Assembly: GCF_007997295.1 (NCBI RefSeq) | Contig: NZ_VORY01000002.1 | Coordinates: 62,001 to 126,000 of the forward strand | Source: Gillisia hiemivivida | Lineage (GTDB): Bacteria > Bacteroidota > Bacteroidia > Flavobacteriales > Flavobacteriaceae | Direction of reading: 5' to 3' | DNA: 64,000 nt | Part shown: positions 26,658 through 34,727 of the stretch, piece after piece | Layout of the letters: the number at the start of each line of letters is the position of its first letter | How positions within the stretch are numbered: the stretch's first letter is position 1 | Program-made: the position numbers and the translations under genes | The notes under the pieces: generated by a model | The model's input: the letters and a program-made list of their open reading frames with translations, nothing else | What the model was told of the DNA's origin: nothing | The model's database searches: none

Positions 26658-27215
26658 TTAATTATTGACGTGTATTCTATTAATATTGGCAATGCCAAAG
26701 ACCAGCACCAAAAAGCTTAAAAAAATCTCCATCATCACCAAAAGTTTGCCCGCAATGGATACTGGAACCATATCGCCATAACCAACGGACGAAAAAGTGA
26801 TCAAACTGAAATACGAAAAATCAAAGAATTGCAATAAAACCGGACCACTAATTAATGTAGCGGTTTTAAAATTTTCTGAATTCAAAACATATAATGCTTG
26901 ATAATCTGCTGAAAAAGATAGGATAATCATAAAAATTAATACACTAAATAAAGTGAGCACGTGGGTAAGCTGATGACTTTCCCCTATTATTTTACTTAAC
27001 TGTATTAAAGTAAGTCTAACGATAAAAAATGTTTTAATCAAAGCCAAACAAACAATTAAAAGAGATAGAACAAGGCTATCGGAATTCGCATCAACCCATA
27101 GTGTATAACTTAAGGATAGCGCAATAACTGTGCTTACAGTAAGTAATACCTTTTTAAACAGTTGTTTATAAAAACCTGCTATTTTAGAGGTATCGTCATT
27201 ATTTTCGATAACCAT
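26658..27215 (-). CDS. Two-pore-helix-type potassium channel protein
   Basis: 185 residues with four hydrophobic segments. The pore loop FSYFSLITFSSVGYGDMVPV contains the selectivity filter SVGYGD, the hallmark of K+ channels (Ion_trans_2 family), between the last two helices. No cytoplasmic RCK domain follows, so it is a minimal channel subunit. It probably sets membrane potential or potassium leak; a direct role in metal stress is not evident. Confidence 0.87.
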   Translation of the reverse strand: MVIENNDDTSKIAGFYKQLFKKVLLTVSTVIALSLSYTLWVDANSDSLVLSLLIVCLALIKTFFIVRLTLIQLSKIIGESHQLTHVLTLFSVLIFMIILSFSADYQALYVLNSENFKTATLISGPVLLQFFDFSYFSLITFSSVGYGDMVPVSIAGKLLVMMEIFLSFLVLVFGIANINRIHVNN

Positions 27216-27229
27216 TTTATCTTATTATT

Positions 27230-27364
27230 TCAACTAAATATTTGAAACACTAAAGTCCCAATAATTACTGCGGCTATAATTGCATACAAAATGTAATTAA
27301 ACCATTTTTTGAAGCCTCCTTGCTTTTGATCCTTTTCGATACCTGTTTTGCAACAATCTTTCAT
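27230..27364 (-). CDS. Very small Cys-Cys membrane peptide
   Basis: 44 residues: MKDCCKTGIEKDQKQGGFKK, then one membrane helix (WFNYILYAIIAAVIIGTLVF) and QIFS. The N-terminal Cys-Cys could bind metal on the cytoplasmic face. Start at the ATG 27362-27364, stop just before the channel gene (14 bp). I recall similar tiny proteins next to Bacteroidetes metal genes but cannot name the family. Confidence 0.6.
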   Translation of the reverse strand: MKDCCKTGIEKDQKQGGFKKWFNYILYAIIAAVIIGTLVFQIFS

Positions 27365-27621
27365 CGGATACTTTTTTTACTTTTTTTTTAGTGCCTAAGC
27401 AAGAGAAAGGTCTTTACTAACCAAACAATGAAAAAAGTTTCCCTTTCTCTCTATTAGGACTTTAATTTGTGCCTGGCACGGGAAGGAATTAACACTAACC
27501 TTGAATATTGTTTTCCTTCCCACGACAGGGCTTTAAAACTATTCATATATCCTTATCATCTTATGACCTTCTGTTAACTAATTAACCAGAACATTGAAAA
27601 GATTATTAAGGAAGGGATTAT

Positions 27622-28182
27622 CTAATTAATAGTCTTTTGGACTTTCCCGCATTTAGGCATTTTGCTTCCGTAATATGGGTTTTTAACTTCATTGCTTGTG
27701 CTCAACCAAGTACTTCCTTTATCATACATTGGGCAGAACTGTTCGTAAAGTGTGATTTTTGTACCTGTAATTGCAACCATATCTGTTATGTCCTTACTTA
27801 AGATCTTAAAATGCTCACGTTGGTGATCTATCGCACTTTTAATGATATGCTCGGCATGCTCGGTAGCATCTTCAATGATATCGGCCAACTCTTTTTGGTT
27901 TTCTTTTGAATAACTACTGGCATCAAAAGCCTTTAGGGAAGCTACCAATTTGGATCCAAACTGGGCAGCTTTTTTAGTATCGTCTCCCACCAAAGCATCT
28001 TTTAAGTTGAAGTAATCACCTAAAATAGCCTCTGCTTTTGCATCACTTTTCATATTCGTCATTTTACTATGATCCATTTGCATATCTCCGTGTTCTTGGC
28101 TCATTTTTTCTTTTTCCTGTGCATTGGTAAAAGAAACTGCCATAAATAGTATTGCTACTATACTCATTTTTAGATTTTTCAT
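27622..28182 (-). CDS. DUF3347-domain periplasmic protein (copy 1)
   Basis: 186 residues with a signal peptide ([20 protein letters not shown], cut after AQ), a short His/Met-rich stretch ([11 protein letters not shown]), then a DUF3347 domain: [59 protein letters not shown]. The family resembles the C-terminal domain found on some CusB adaptors and probably binds copper by conserved Cys/His/Met. Function beyond that is unknown. It forms an operon with a haem-binding protein and a second DUF3347. Confidence 0.88.
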   Translation of the reverse strand: MKNLKMSIVAILFMAVSFTNAQEKEKMSQEHGDMQMDHSKMTNMKSDAKAEAILGDYFNLKDALVGDDTKKAAQFGSKLVASLKAFDASSYSKENQKELADIIEDATEHAEHIIKSAIDHQREHFKILSKDITDMVAITGTKITLYEQFCPMYDKGSTWLSTSNEVKNPYYGSKMPKCGKVQKTIN

Positions 28183-28199
28183 TTTTAGATTTTTTAATG

Positions 28200-28652
28200 T
28201 TATAAACTATTTTTCAGCTGGGCCATATACTCAATAATTTCAGATTTTTCATCTTCGGAAAATTTTGCATCCGCATGAATAATTGTATAAGAGTCCAGTG
28301 GCATTTCATCATCTTCAATTTGACTGATAATTGACCTTAGTTTGCTGTTTTTTCTTCGGTCAGAATATTCATCCCATTCATTAAAATTTAATTCAGCCTT
28401 TCCTTCTTTTATATGATCTCCCAGAAACCAGGCAACTGGTTGTATTTTATTGTACCAAGGATAAGCTGTATTGTTGCTATGACAGTCATAACATGAGACC
28501 TGAATTTTGTTCTCTATGCTGGCTGGCACATTATTAACAACCATAAAATCGGTGTCAAGGACAACACTGCTTTGGTTGCGATCTGTAGGTATGAATTGTA
28601 TGCCAATAAAAGCAACCAACAAAACCAGTGCTATGATTTTAATTACTTTCAA
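28200..28652 (-). CDS. Haem-binding-domain (Haem_bd) cytochrome-like protein
   Basis: 150 residues: an N-terminal signal anchor ([19 protein letters not shown]), then [20 protein letters not shown] with a CxxCH haem c-attachment motif, followed by [19 protein letters not shown] and [20 protein letters not shown], the pattern of the Bacteroidetes Haem_bd domain. A periplasmic monohaem protein is inferred. Its start touches the stop of the upstream DUF3347 gene (28653), so the two are coupled. Confidence 0.87.
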   Translation of the reverse strand: MKVIKIIALVLLVAFIGIQFIPTDRNQSSVVLDTDFMVVNNVPASIENKIQVSCYDCHSNNTAYPWYNKIQPVAWFLGDHIKEGKAELNFNEWDEYSDRRKNSKLRSIISQIEDDEMPLDSYTIIHADAKFSEDEKSEIIEYMAQLKNSL

Positions 28653-29261
28653 TTAGTTTATCTGTTTCTGAACTTCTCCACAATTCATCATTTTGCTTCC
28701 GAAGTAAGGATTTTTAATTTCTTCAGAACTGCTCAGCCATTGAGCCCCTTTCTTGTCATTGTACATAGGGCAAAAATCCTGGTACAACTTCTTATCGGTT
28801 CCCGTAATAGCAATCATATCGATAACATCCTTGCTTAAAATACCAAAATGCTCCCGTTGGTGTTCCATTGGACTTTCTGAAATATGTTCAGCGTGTTCTT
28901 TAGCATCTTCAATAATATCTTTTAATTCCTGTTGTTCTTCGGAAGAATAACCGCTCGTATCAAAATCATCAAAATTGGCGACCAACATACCTCCTGCCTT
29001 GGCAGCTTCCTCTTGATTATCTGCAACCAGGGCATTTTTAATTTTGAGGTAATTATCAATAATAGCGTCAGAAGCAGTGTTGCCTGAATCGTTTGCCATC
29101 AATCTTTCTGAATCAGCATTTTTAGTTCCATCTTCCTGATACATTTCATTGGACATTGGTTCTGCGGCACCGTTATCCTGGTTGGCGTCCTTACAGGATA
29201 TTGCTGTAATGGTTACCAAAGTCATTATCAAGGCACCCATTGTTGTTCTCGCTTTTTTCAT
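28653..29261 (-). CDS. DUF3347-domain lipoprotein (copy 2)
   Basis: 202 residues. N-terminal lipoprotein signal (MGALIMTLVTITAISCKDAN, lipobox ISC), a long acidic linker, then DUF3347: YLKIKNALVADNQEEAA, HQREHFGILSKDVIDMIAIT, LYQDFCPMYNDKKGAQWLSS, NPYFGSKMMNCGEVQKQIN. It is a paralogue of the gene at 27622, with the haem-binding gene between the two. Confidence 0.88.
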   Translation of the reverse strand: MKKARTTMGALIMTLVTITAISCKDANQDNGAAEPMSNEMYQEDGTKNADSERLMANDSGNTASDAIIDNYLKIKNALVADNQEEAAKAGGMLVANFDDFDTSGYSSEEQQELKDIIEDAKEHAEHISESPMEHQREHFGILSKDVIDMIAITGTDKKLYQDFCPMYNDKKGAQWLSSSEEIKNPYFGSKMMNCGEVQKQIN

Positions 29262-29326
29262 TTTTGATCTATTTTGAATTAATTATTGTTTATTTTAAAA
29301 TTGTTCCTTCTATGGGAACTTTAATA

Positions 29327-29460
29327 TTAATCAGAAGATATTGTAAGCTTTCGTTCTAAATATTCTCCTTCTGTTATTTCACCTTTGGCACATCCTCCAG
29401 GTTTTCATTGCTTCTTTGCGCTTTTATAGCTCTTTGCATTTCTTTCCCGGGTATAAAAAA
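29327..29460 (-). pseudogene. SHOCT-domain protein remnant
   Basis: In one minus-strand frame QRAIKAQRSNENLEDV can be read, and in another CAKGEITEGEYLERKLTISS up to a TAA at 29327-29329. Joined, they make the normal SHOCT pattern (ENLEDV...AKGEITEGEYLERK), so a few bases have been lost between. No start with a membrane helix remains. It is a fourth, dead member of the family in this region. Confidence 0.65.
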
Positions 29461-29469
29461 AAACCCGGG
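29446..29469. repeat. Hairpin CCCGGGT/ACCCGGG
   Basis: CCCGGGT (29446-29452) and ACCCGGG (29463-29469) with an A-rich loop of 10. It stands out by its G+C content. No T-run follows on either strand, so it is not a typical terminator. Confidence 0.5.
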
Positions 29470-29776
29470 ACTATAACTCCCCCTTTAAATTCAACCAATT
29501 CCATTCGTTTATCATACTATTTCATTTTTAAAACCTTTCGAAAACCCAAAATGAAGGTCTATGTCCCGAAAAATATTTTAACGAAATAGGATGGTTAAGA
29601 ACTTAAATCGAAATTTAGGGAGAATGCTAAAGAAATCTTTTAATAATTATGGATCATATTTATATAATTTGATATAGATAATCTCTTTATTTTATAAAGT
29701 GAATCCAAAACCGGAGATTTCACAGGGCAGAATTTCCCATATTCGAACCTTTGAGAGGGGGTACTGCTGTGTTAGA

Positions 29777-30193
29777 TCAAATTAAATACGTCTCGTGTAG
29801 TTTTTGCACATCCCGTATGAGAAAGGGCGGCGAGTAATTTTTGAAAGGGATGACATTTTCATCAAGTCCCTCAAATAGATTGATATATGTATAGAAGAAA
29901 GTAGCAACAAATGTTTGTTGCTCAAAAGTTAATTTATTGAATGATGACTTCAAATCATCGTGACCATCAACCGATATTTGTTTATCCGTACAACAGGCCT
30001 TTTTAGAAAAACCCTTTTCGCAACTTTTTTTGGATTGTTCTTTTTCCATACCACAGGTCTGGACATTTTGAACTAAAGAAAAATCAACCAGTGCCTTTCC
30101 GCAGAAGTGCATATCAACTGTGAATGACGTGGTAGTGAATAGTACTCCAAGCGCCATACAAACAGACAATACTCTATGAAAGTTGTTCTTCAT
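29777..30193 (-). CDS. HYC_CC_PP family secreted protein
   Basis: 138 residues: signal peptide (MKNNFHRVLSVCMALGVLFT), then SFTVDMHFCGKALVDFSLV, a Cys pair in KKACCTDKQ and YSPPFLIRD near the end. These are the His-aromatic-Cys, CC and PP landmarks of the Bacteroidetes HYC_CC_PP family, often next to copper and TonB genes. Cys residues (7 or so in the mature part) suggest metal binding. Function is unknown. Confidence 0.83.
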   Translation of the reverse strand: MKNNFHRVLSVCMALGVLFTTTSFTVDMHFCGKALVDFSLVQNVQTCGMEKEQSKKSCEKGFSKKACCTDKQISVDGHDDLKSSFNKLTFEQQTFVATFFYTYINLFEGLDENVIPFKNYSPPFLIRDVQKLHETYLI

Positions 30194-30590
30194 AAATGTA
30201 AAATTAGATAATATAAACTTAAAAACGTGTCTTTTAGTGGAATTTTATCTGCAAATTAATACATTCCCAGATAAAAATGAACTCACTACTGGATATGCAT
30301 ATGCGAAGCCATTTTTGAATAAAAAAGTAAGCAATAGTAATCTAATGTTAGCTTTTGAGGAGCAAATAACGTTGATTGAGAACCTAGGGTCAGCTAAGAG
30401 TATCTTGGTGATTTAGGTTAATGTAAGGAAGATTCAGGTATACATCCACTTCAATATATATAATTTCAGGATTTCAATTTTACTTTCAAAGCTAAATACA
30501 GTCCTATCCCTAAGATGAATTTTGGGAGAAACGAATCTTTTTTGATTTAATATTAGATATTAGTAAAATGATTATAAATTTATTTCGCTA
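30194..30590. other. Gene-free stretch before the multicopper oxidase
   Basis: A 77-codon plus-strand frame (30183-30416) exists but resembles nothing and overlaps the start of the HYC_CC_PP gene; I do not call it. AT-rich, no hairpin of note. Confidence 0.45.
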
Positions 30591-32267
30591 TTATTCAATT
30601 TTAAAATTCCTCATCATACCCATATCCTCGTGTTCCAGGTTATGACAATGGTAGAGGAACAATCCTTTAAAATCCTCAAAACGCATTACGAGATCCATGT
30701 ACATTCCAGGTAGTAGATACACGCTATCTTGACGTCCTTCATCTATGAACCCGTCTTTAACAGCATTCCATAAGTTTTGGTCAACGTTTTCATGATTTCT
30801 GTTTATAATATTGAACTGCAATTGATGAATGTGTACAGGGTGTGGCATTTGCATCATATTTCCCATACCGCTACCATTGCCCATCATACCCCTGTTATTT
30901 CCCATCATACCCCGTCCATCCTTTTGATTTTTAGTAGAAATGTTTCCTCCATTGTTTATTCGCCAGACCTCGGTGGTATTAAGCTTCACAATTTCATCTT
31001 CCGTCACCTCCATCCCATTGTAAGTTCTTCCGTTTATTGTCCATTTCATCATTCCCTCCATTGCAAAATTGAATGTTCTTGGAGAATTCCTGTTCTCGGC
31101 ATCGGCCGGGTCTAAAGCCTGGGAAACCGACAACCTCTCCGGCAGTTGCGCATCATTCTTCCTTGATGCTCCTACATTGATGTTGATAATATCAAATTGA
31201 CTATTGTAAGGCAGTGAATTATCACTTTTGTTCCCCATCATTCCACCACCCATCATTCCACCGCTCATCATATTATCCAATGGTATAGGCAGGTGAATTA
31301 ATTTTAACTCCTCGTTTTCCGATTTCTTGGATAAATCTAGCCAAACGTCGACCCGTTGCGCGGGACCTAATAATAAATAGGGTAATTTTTTAGGACTTTC
31401 CAAAAGCCCACCATCAACCCCAAAAACCGTAATGGGTTCTTTAGTATTCCAGGCCAATTTGTAGGCGCGGGAGTTTGAACCATTTAGCAGTCGTAACCGA
31501 TATTTTCCGTCTTTGTTTAGGGATAGAGTATTATCCACTTTTCCATTTATAAGTATTCGATTCCCCAAAAAGCCCTGCATTTGGTCCATTCTTCCATTCG
31601 GCAGATAGAGCAATTGGTTACTTTCATCAAAAGTTCTGTCCTGAATAACAACAGGAATATCATAATCCCCAGTTGGCAGGTTCAAGGCTTTTTCCTCTTC
31701 ATCGGTAACTATAAACAAACCTGCCAGCCCTTTATAAACCTGTTCTCCAGTATGCCCGTGGGGATGTGGGTGAAACCAGTAGGTGCCTGCCCTGTTCATA
31801 ACTTCAAACTCATAGATATAAGTTTCCCCTTTGTCTATTACGTGTTCTGGATGCCCGTCATTTTCGTGCGATACGTGCAAGCCATGCCAGTGGATAATTG
31901 ATTTTTCAGAAATCTCATTTTCAAACCGTATCCGTACCCTATCTCCTTTCTTTACCCGTATTATGGGTCCAAGAGCACTTCCTTCTAACTGTTGTAAAGT
32001 TTGTTTAACCCCCTTTATTAAAGAACCCTTATACGAATAGGTATCCGTATTTTTGACGGACAGAATTGTAGTACTTGATTGTACTGCCTTTAATTGAATA
32101 TCCACGTCGGCATTAAAATCGCTATTGATAGTAGTTCCAACATTGGGATGAGCAGAAGACGTGTCCATTTTACAAGAACTAAATAATGGCATCACATAAA
32201 ACCCCGCAGCAAACAGGCTAGCTGTTTCAATGAAACTTCTTCTATTGTACTTATTACTATCTTTCAT
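30591..32267 (-). CDS. Multicopper oxidase (CueO/CopA-like), Met-rich, Tat-exported lipoprotein
   Basis: 558 residues from the ATG at 32267 (two in-frame TTGs lie just upstream). The N-terminus has a twin-arginine motif (YNRRSFIETASLFAAG) and a lipobox-like FSSCK. All four copper-binding motifs are intact: HWHGLH, HPHPHGHTG, HPVHIHQLQF and HCHNLEHEDMGMM. Two Met/Gly-rich insertions (MMSGGMMGGGMMG; GRGMMGNNRGMMGNGSGMGN) resemble the methionine-rich segment of CueO and should bind extra Cu(I). It oxidises toxic Cu(I) to Cu(II) in the periplasm. Confidence 0.93.
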   Translation of the reverse strand: MKDSNKYNRRSFIETASLFAAGFYVMPLFSSCKMDTSSAHPNVGTTINSDFNADVDIQLKAVQSSTTILSVKNTDTYSYKGSLIKGVKQTLQQLEGSALGPIIRVKKGDRVRIRFENEISEKSIIHWHGLHVSHENDGHPEHVIDKGETYIYEFEVMNRAGTYWFHPHPHGHTGEQVYKGLAGLFIVTDEEEKALNLPTGDYDIPVVIQDRTFDESNQLLYLPNGRMDQMQGFLGNRILINGKVDNTLSLNKDGKYRLRLLNGSNSRAYKLAWNTKEPITVFGVDGGLLESPKKLPYLLLGPAQRVDVWLDLSKKSENEELKLIHLPIPLDNMMSGGMMGGGMMGNKSDNSLPYNSQFDIININVGASRKNDAQLPERLSVSQALDPADAENRNSPRTFNFAMEGMMKWTINGRTYNGMEVTEDEIVKLNTTEVWRINNGGNISTKNQKDGRGMMGNNRGMMGNGSGMGNMMQMPHPVHIHQLQFNIINRNHENVDQNLWNAVKDGFIDEGRQDSVYLLPGMYMDLVMRFEDFKGLFLYHCHNLEHEDMGMMRNFKIE

Positions 32268-32373
32268 CAACAAATCTTTTTAAATTAAAACTATACAATT
32301 ATGATGTTGCCGTAAAGGTTAACAGTACGATTACTAAAACTCCCTTTGCTATTTTCTCTTTGTTTCATTTTAA

Positions 32374-32850
32374 TTATAATTTTACGTGAAGTTGTTCGAT
32401 ATTGTCAAGCACCTTTATCAAGGTGTTCTTCGTGTTTTTTGCCACATCCATTACGTCTTTTTTCATGGAGGACGACCAAGTAGTATCGGTATTTTCTATT
32501 GACACTTCTATAATAGAATTATCTTCCACTTCTTTAATAGTTACATGGCACGGAAAAAGAATGCTCATTTGAATGTCGCTAGCTATTAATTTTGATGCGG
32601 TTTCTATTTCACATACCATTAGAATGAGATGCCTTGGCATCTTTTCAAAGCTAGAGTCTAGATACTGTTTAACGTCAAATTCGCCAACAAGGTCAAGACC
32701 TAGTTTTTCAAGGTTATTTTTTACGTTTTGTACTGCTTCCTCAAAGGTTATACTGCCAAACCTCCTAGTGATACAGTAAGTGGTATTTCGACTTTCTGAA
32801 TAATTTTGTTGCGAAACCTGTTTGTTTTTTCCCTTGTCATTTTCCATCAT
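32374..32850 (-). CDS. DUF302-domain protein (copy 1)
   Basis: 158 residues. The DUF302 core is ITFEEAVQNVKNNLEKLGLD with VGEFDVKQYLD, a central LMVCEIETASKLIASD and LFPCHVTIKEVED. Two conserved Cys sit in those last blocks. No signal peptide. DUF302 proteins occur often beside metal and sulphur genes; their activity is unknown. It pairs with a second, shorter DUF302 gene 8 bp upstream. Confidence 0.85.
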   Translation of the reverse strand: MMENDKGKNKQVSQQNYSESRNTTYCITRRFGSITFEEAVQNVKNNLEKLGLDLVGEFDVKQYLDSSFEKMPRHLILMVCEIETASKLIASDIQMSILFPCHVTIKEVEDNSIIEVSIENTDTTWSSSMKKDVMDVAKNTKNTLIKVLDNIEQLHVKL

Positions 32851-32857
32851 GTCGCTT

Positions 32858-33244
32858 TTAAAGTTTCTCGATTACATTTTCCAATTTAGTGGTAATGTCA
32901 CTTGCTATTTCTGCCAGTATTTCATTATCGACCGCTTGCATGGATGCCATCGGATTTACCGCTGCTACTTCTATGACCCCTTTTGATACTTCCTGGACAA
33001 TTACGTTACAGGGCAACATGGTGCCTATCTTATCTTCGGCTTCCAATGCCTTATGTGCATAGGACGGATTACAGGCACCTAGAATTCGATATTTTTTGAA
33101 GTCTACATCAAGTTTCTCTTTCAATGTTTCTTTGATATCTATATCGGTCAATATGCCGAATCCTTCCTTTTTTAACTCATCCGTTACCTTATCGATTACT
33201 TTTTCAAAATCTTCGTGAAGGGTTTTATTGAAATAATATTTCAT
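32858..33244 (-). CDS. DUF302-domain protein (copy 2)
   Basis: 128 residues: FEKVIDKVTDELKKEGFGIL, TDIDIKETLKEKLDVDFKKY, ILGACNPSYAHKALEAEDKI and LPCNVIVQEVSKGVIEVAAV, the full DUF302 pattern including the GACNP and LPCN cysteines. It is closer to the canonical family than its neighbour, which has lost GACNP. It follows a SHOCT gene at 4 bp spacing, so SHOCT-DUF302-DUF302 is one unit. Confidence 0.88.
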   Translation of the reverse strand: MKYYFNKTLHEDFEKVIDKVTDELKKEGFGILTDIDIKETLKEKLDVDFKKYRILGACNPSYAHKALEAEDKIGTMLPCNVIVQEVSKGVIEVAAVNPMASMQAVDNEILAEIASDITTKLENVIEKL

Positions 33245-33248
33245 CGGT

Positions 33249-33443
33249 TTAATTTTTAGTGTTCAACGTTCGTTTTTGTTCTTCATATTCTTCTTTGGAC
33301 ATTTCGCCCTTGGCAAACCGGTTGTCCAGAATATCCATAGGATTTCCCCTCTTCGCTGTATTTCGCCTATTTCTTCTATTGTACGGAAATATGACCAATA
33401 CAAGAACGACAGGTATCAGTATCCACCACCACCACATCATCAT
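33249..33443 (-). CDS. SHOCT-domain small membrane protein (copy 3)
   Basis: 64 residues: MMMWWWWILIPVVLVLVIFP membrane helix, basic linker (YNRRNRRNTAKR), then NPMDILDNRFAKGEMSKEEY, the SHOCT motif. Related to the tandem pair at 23247-23701 but with a different helix sequence. Confidence 0.83.
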   Translation of the reverse strand: MMMWWWWILIPVVLVLVIFPYNRRNRRNTAKRGNPMDILDNRFAKGEMSKEEYEEQKRTLNTKN

Positions 33444-33509
33444 AATTGTATAGTTTTAATAGTTAACTAAATGTTTAATTTGTAATTATCCCAATCTTAG
33501 GGCAGGAAT

Positions 33510-34070
33510 TTATTTTCCTTCATTTTTCATTTTTTCTTGCATCTTCTTCTTCATCTCAGGATTTTTTTCCATCATTTTCTGCATCATATCTTCCATCATT
33601 TCAGGGTTTTCATTCATCATTTGCATCATCTTTTCTTTCATTTCTTTTTTCATCGTTTTGTTGTTATGGATTTCATCCATCAGCATTTTACGACCCTTTT
33701 CACTCTCCATCATTTTAGCGAGCATTTTGGATTGCATGTTTTCCATCATTTCTGGATTTTTTTCCATCATCTTCTGCATATGGGATTGCATTTTTTCTTT
33801 CATTTCGGGATTTTTTTCCATCATCATTTTCATATTTCCAGATTCCATCTGTTCCATATGAGCTTTCATCAACATCTTTTTGGCCTCTTCATTTTTTTGC
33901 GCCTCACTGAGTAAATTGGTCAACTGAACAGGGTTTGAAATGATTTCTTGATAAATAGCACTTCTATTTTCTTCTATCTGCATAGTTTCGGTTGCATTGA
34001 AGGATGATTTGCAACTAAGAATTGTTCCAATTAACCCAACTGTCATAAAAATTTTTACTACTGTATTCAT
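33510..34070 (-). CDS. Methionine-rich lipoprotein with NPEM repeats (copy B)
   Basis: 186 residues from the ATG at 34070; the open frame extends 24 codons further but only this ATG puts the lipoprotein signal (NTVVKIFMTVGLIGTILSCK) at the N-terminus. The body repeats Met-rich units: MMEKNPEMKEKMQ, MMEKNPEMMENMQ, MNENPEMMEDM and MMEKNPEMKKKM. It matches copy A at 25584 over its full length, with D-to-E changes in most repeats. Likely a periplasmic copper sponge. Confidence 0.8.
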   Translation of the reverse strand: MNTVVKIFMTVGLIGTILSCKSSFNATETMQIEENRSAIYQEIISNPVQLTNLLSEAQKNEEAKKMLMKAHMEQMESGNMKMMMEKNPEMKEKMQSHMQKMMEKNPEMMENMQSKMLAKMMESEKGRKMLMDEIHNNKTMKKEMKEKMMQMMNENPEMMEDMMQKMMEKNPEMKKKMQEKMKNEGK

Positions 34071-34151
34071 ATTTTCATTTTTAGATGTTAAATATTCATT
34101 TAAACTGATATTTTCATTTTTAATACTTACTGTACTCAACATTTTTTTTAG

Positions 34152-34438
34152 ATGAGGAAACGATCAAAAGTCTCATAGCTTTCGCTTTTTTCAACTTCAG
34201 CTAGAGAAGGGAGTTTTCCCATTTCTAAGATGCTGTTTTTGGTAAATACAGATTTCTAGATTCGCTTGATTTTAGCTATTTTATGTATTAAATCAGCCCA
34301 TTCCGGGTAGATCGTTTCTTTCCGATTAGTAAAAGTTATTTTAGCTTTCACCACTTTAGCATCAACCATTTTCTCCGTCATTTCTTAGAATGACTTTACT
34401 ATCTAATTTGTGATTGGATTAATTGTTTGTATGGACAT
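34152..34438 (-). pseudogene. Decayed N-terminal copy of the aldehyde dehydrogenase gene
   Basis: Reading from an ATG at 34436-34438: MSIQTINPITN, a TAG, IVKSF, a TAA, then EMTEKMVDAKVVKAKITFTN and WADLIHKIAKI, and later LEMGKLPSLAEVEKSESYET. Each piece matches the start of the intact gene at 38459-39841 (MSIHTINPNTNKTVKSFEEM, VDAKVAKAQLAFTN, ADLLHKVATLM, LEMGKLLAQAEGEI). Two in-frame stops and loss of everything beyond about 95 codons make it dead. The upstream region is duplicated too. Confidence 0.85.
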
Positions 34439-34572
34439 ATTGATTCGTTTTTCATAATACAGGCATGATTTTCAATTTTTAATTGATCATAAAAATACAC
34501 TCGCGTATATTCTTAAAATATGACGTTAAACATTTATGCTAACCTTTTTAAGCATGGAGGAATTCAAATGAA
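34439..34572. repeat. Duplicated upstream region, copy 1 (direct repeat with 39842-39975)
   Basis: Aligns with 39842-39975 in the same orientation: shared TATTGATTCG, ATTCTTAAAATATGA, CTTTTTAAGCA and GAATTCA at matching distances, with many substitutions. The remaining bases to 34727 show no gene. The palindrome present in the other copy is broken here (TGACGTTAAACA). Confidence 0.75.
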
Positions 34573-34727
34573 TCAAATTCTATGAATGTTTGATGTAGTC
34601 AAGATATTCAATGCGTCCTTTTTTAGATTTTGTTTAGTGTAAGCATTGTGTTTTTAATTGAACCAAAACCTGTTTTATCCTTTATTCGTGCATGAGCATG
34701 CTCTACAGTATTCGCCACGACTATTTA

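Larger units (their letters stand above)
29262..29776. other. Stretch without intact gene between DUF3347 and HYC_CC_PP genes
   Basis: Holds the SHOCT remnant (29327-29460) and a G+C-rich hairpin (29446-29469); 29470-29776 shows nothing I can support. Confidence 0.5.

Noticed and set aside
30183-30416. 77-codon plus-strand frame
   Set aside because: Overlaps the start of the HYC_CC_PP gene on the other strand, has no recognisable domain, and lies where a promoter for that gene should be.
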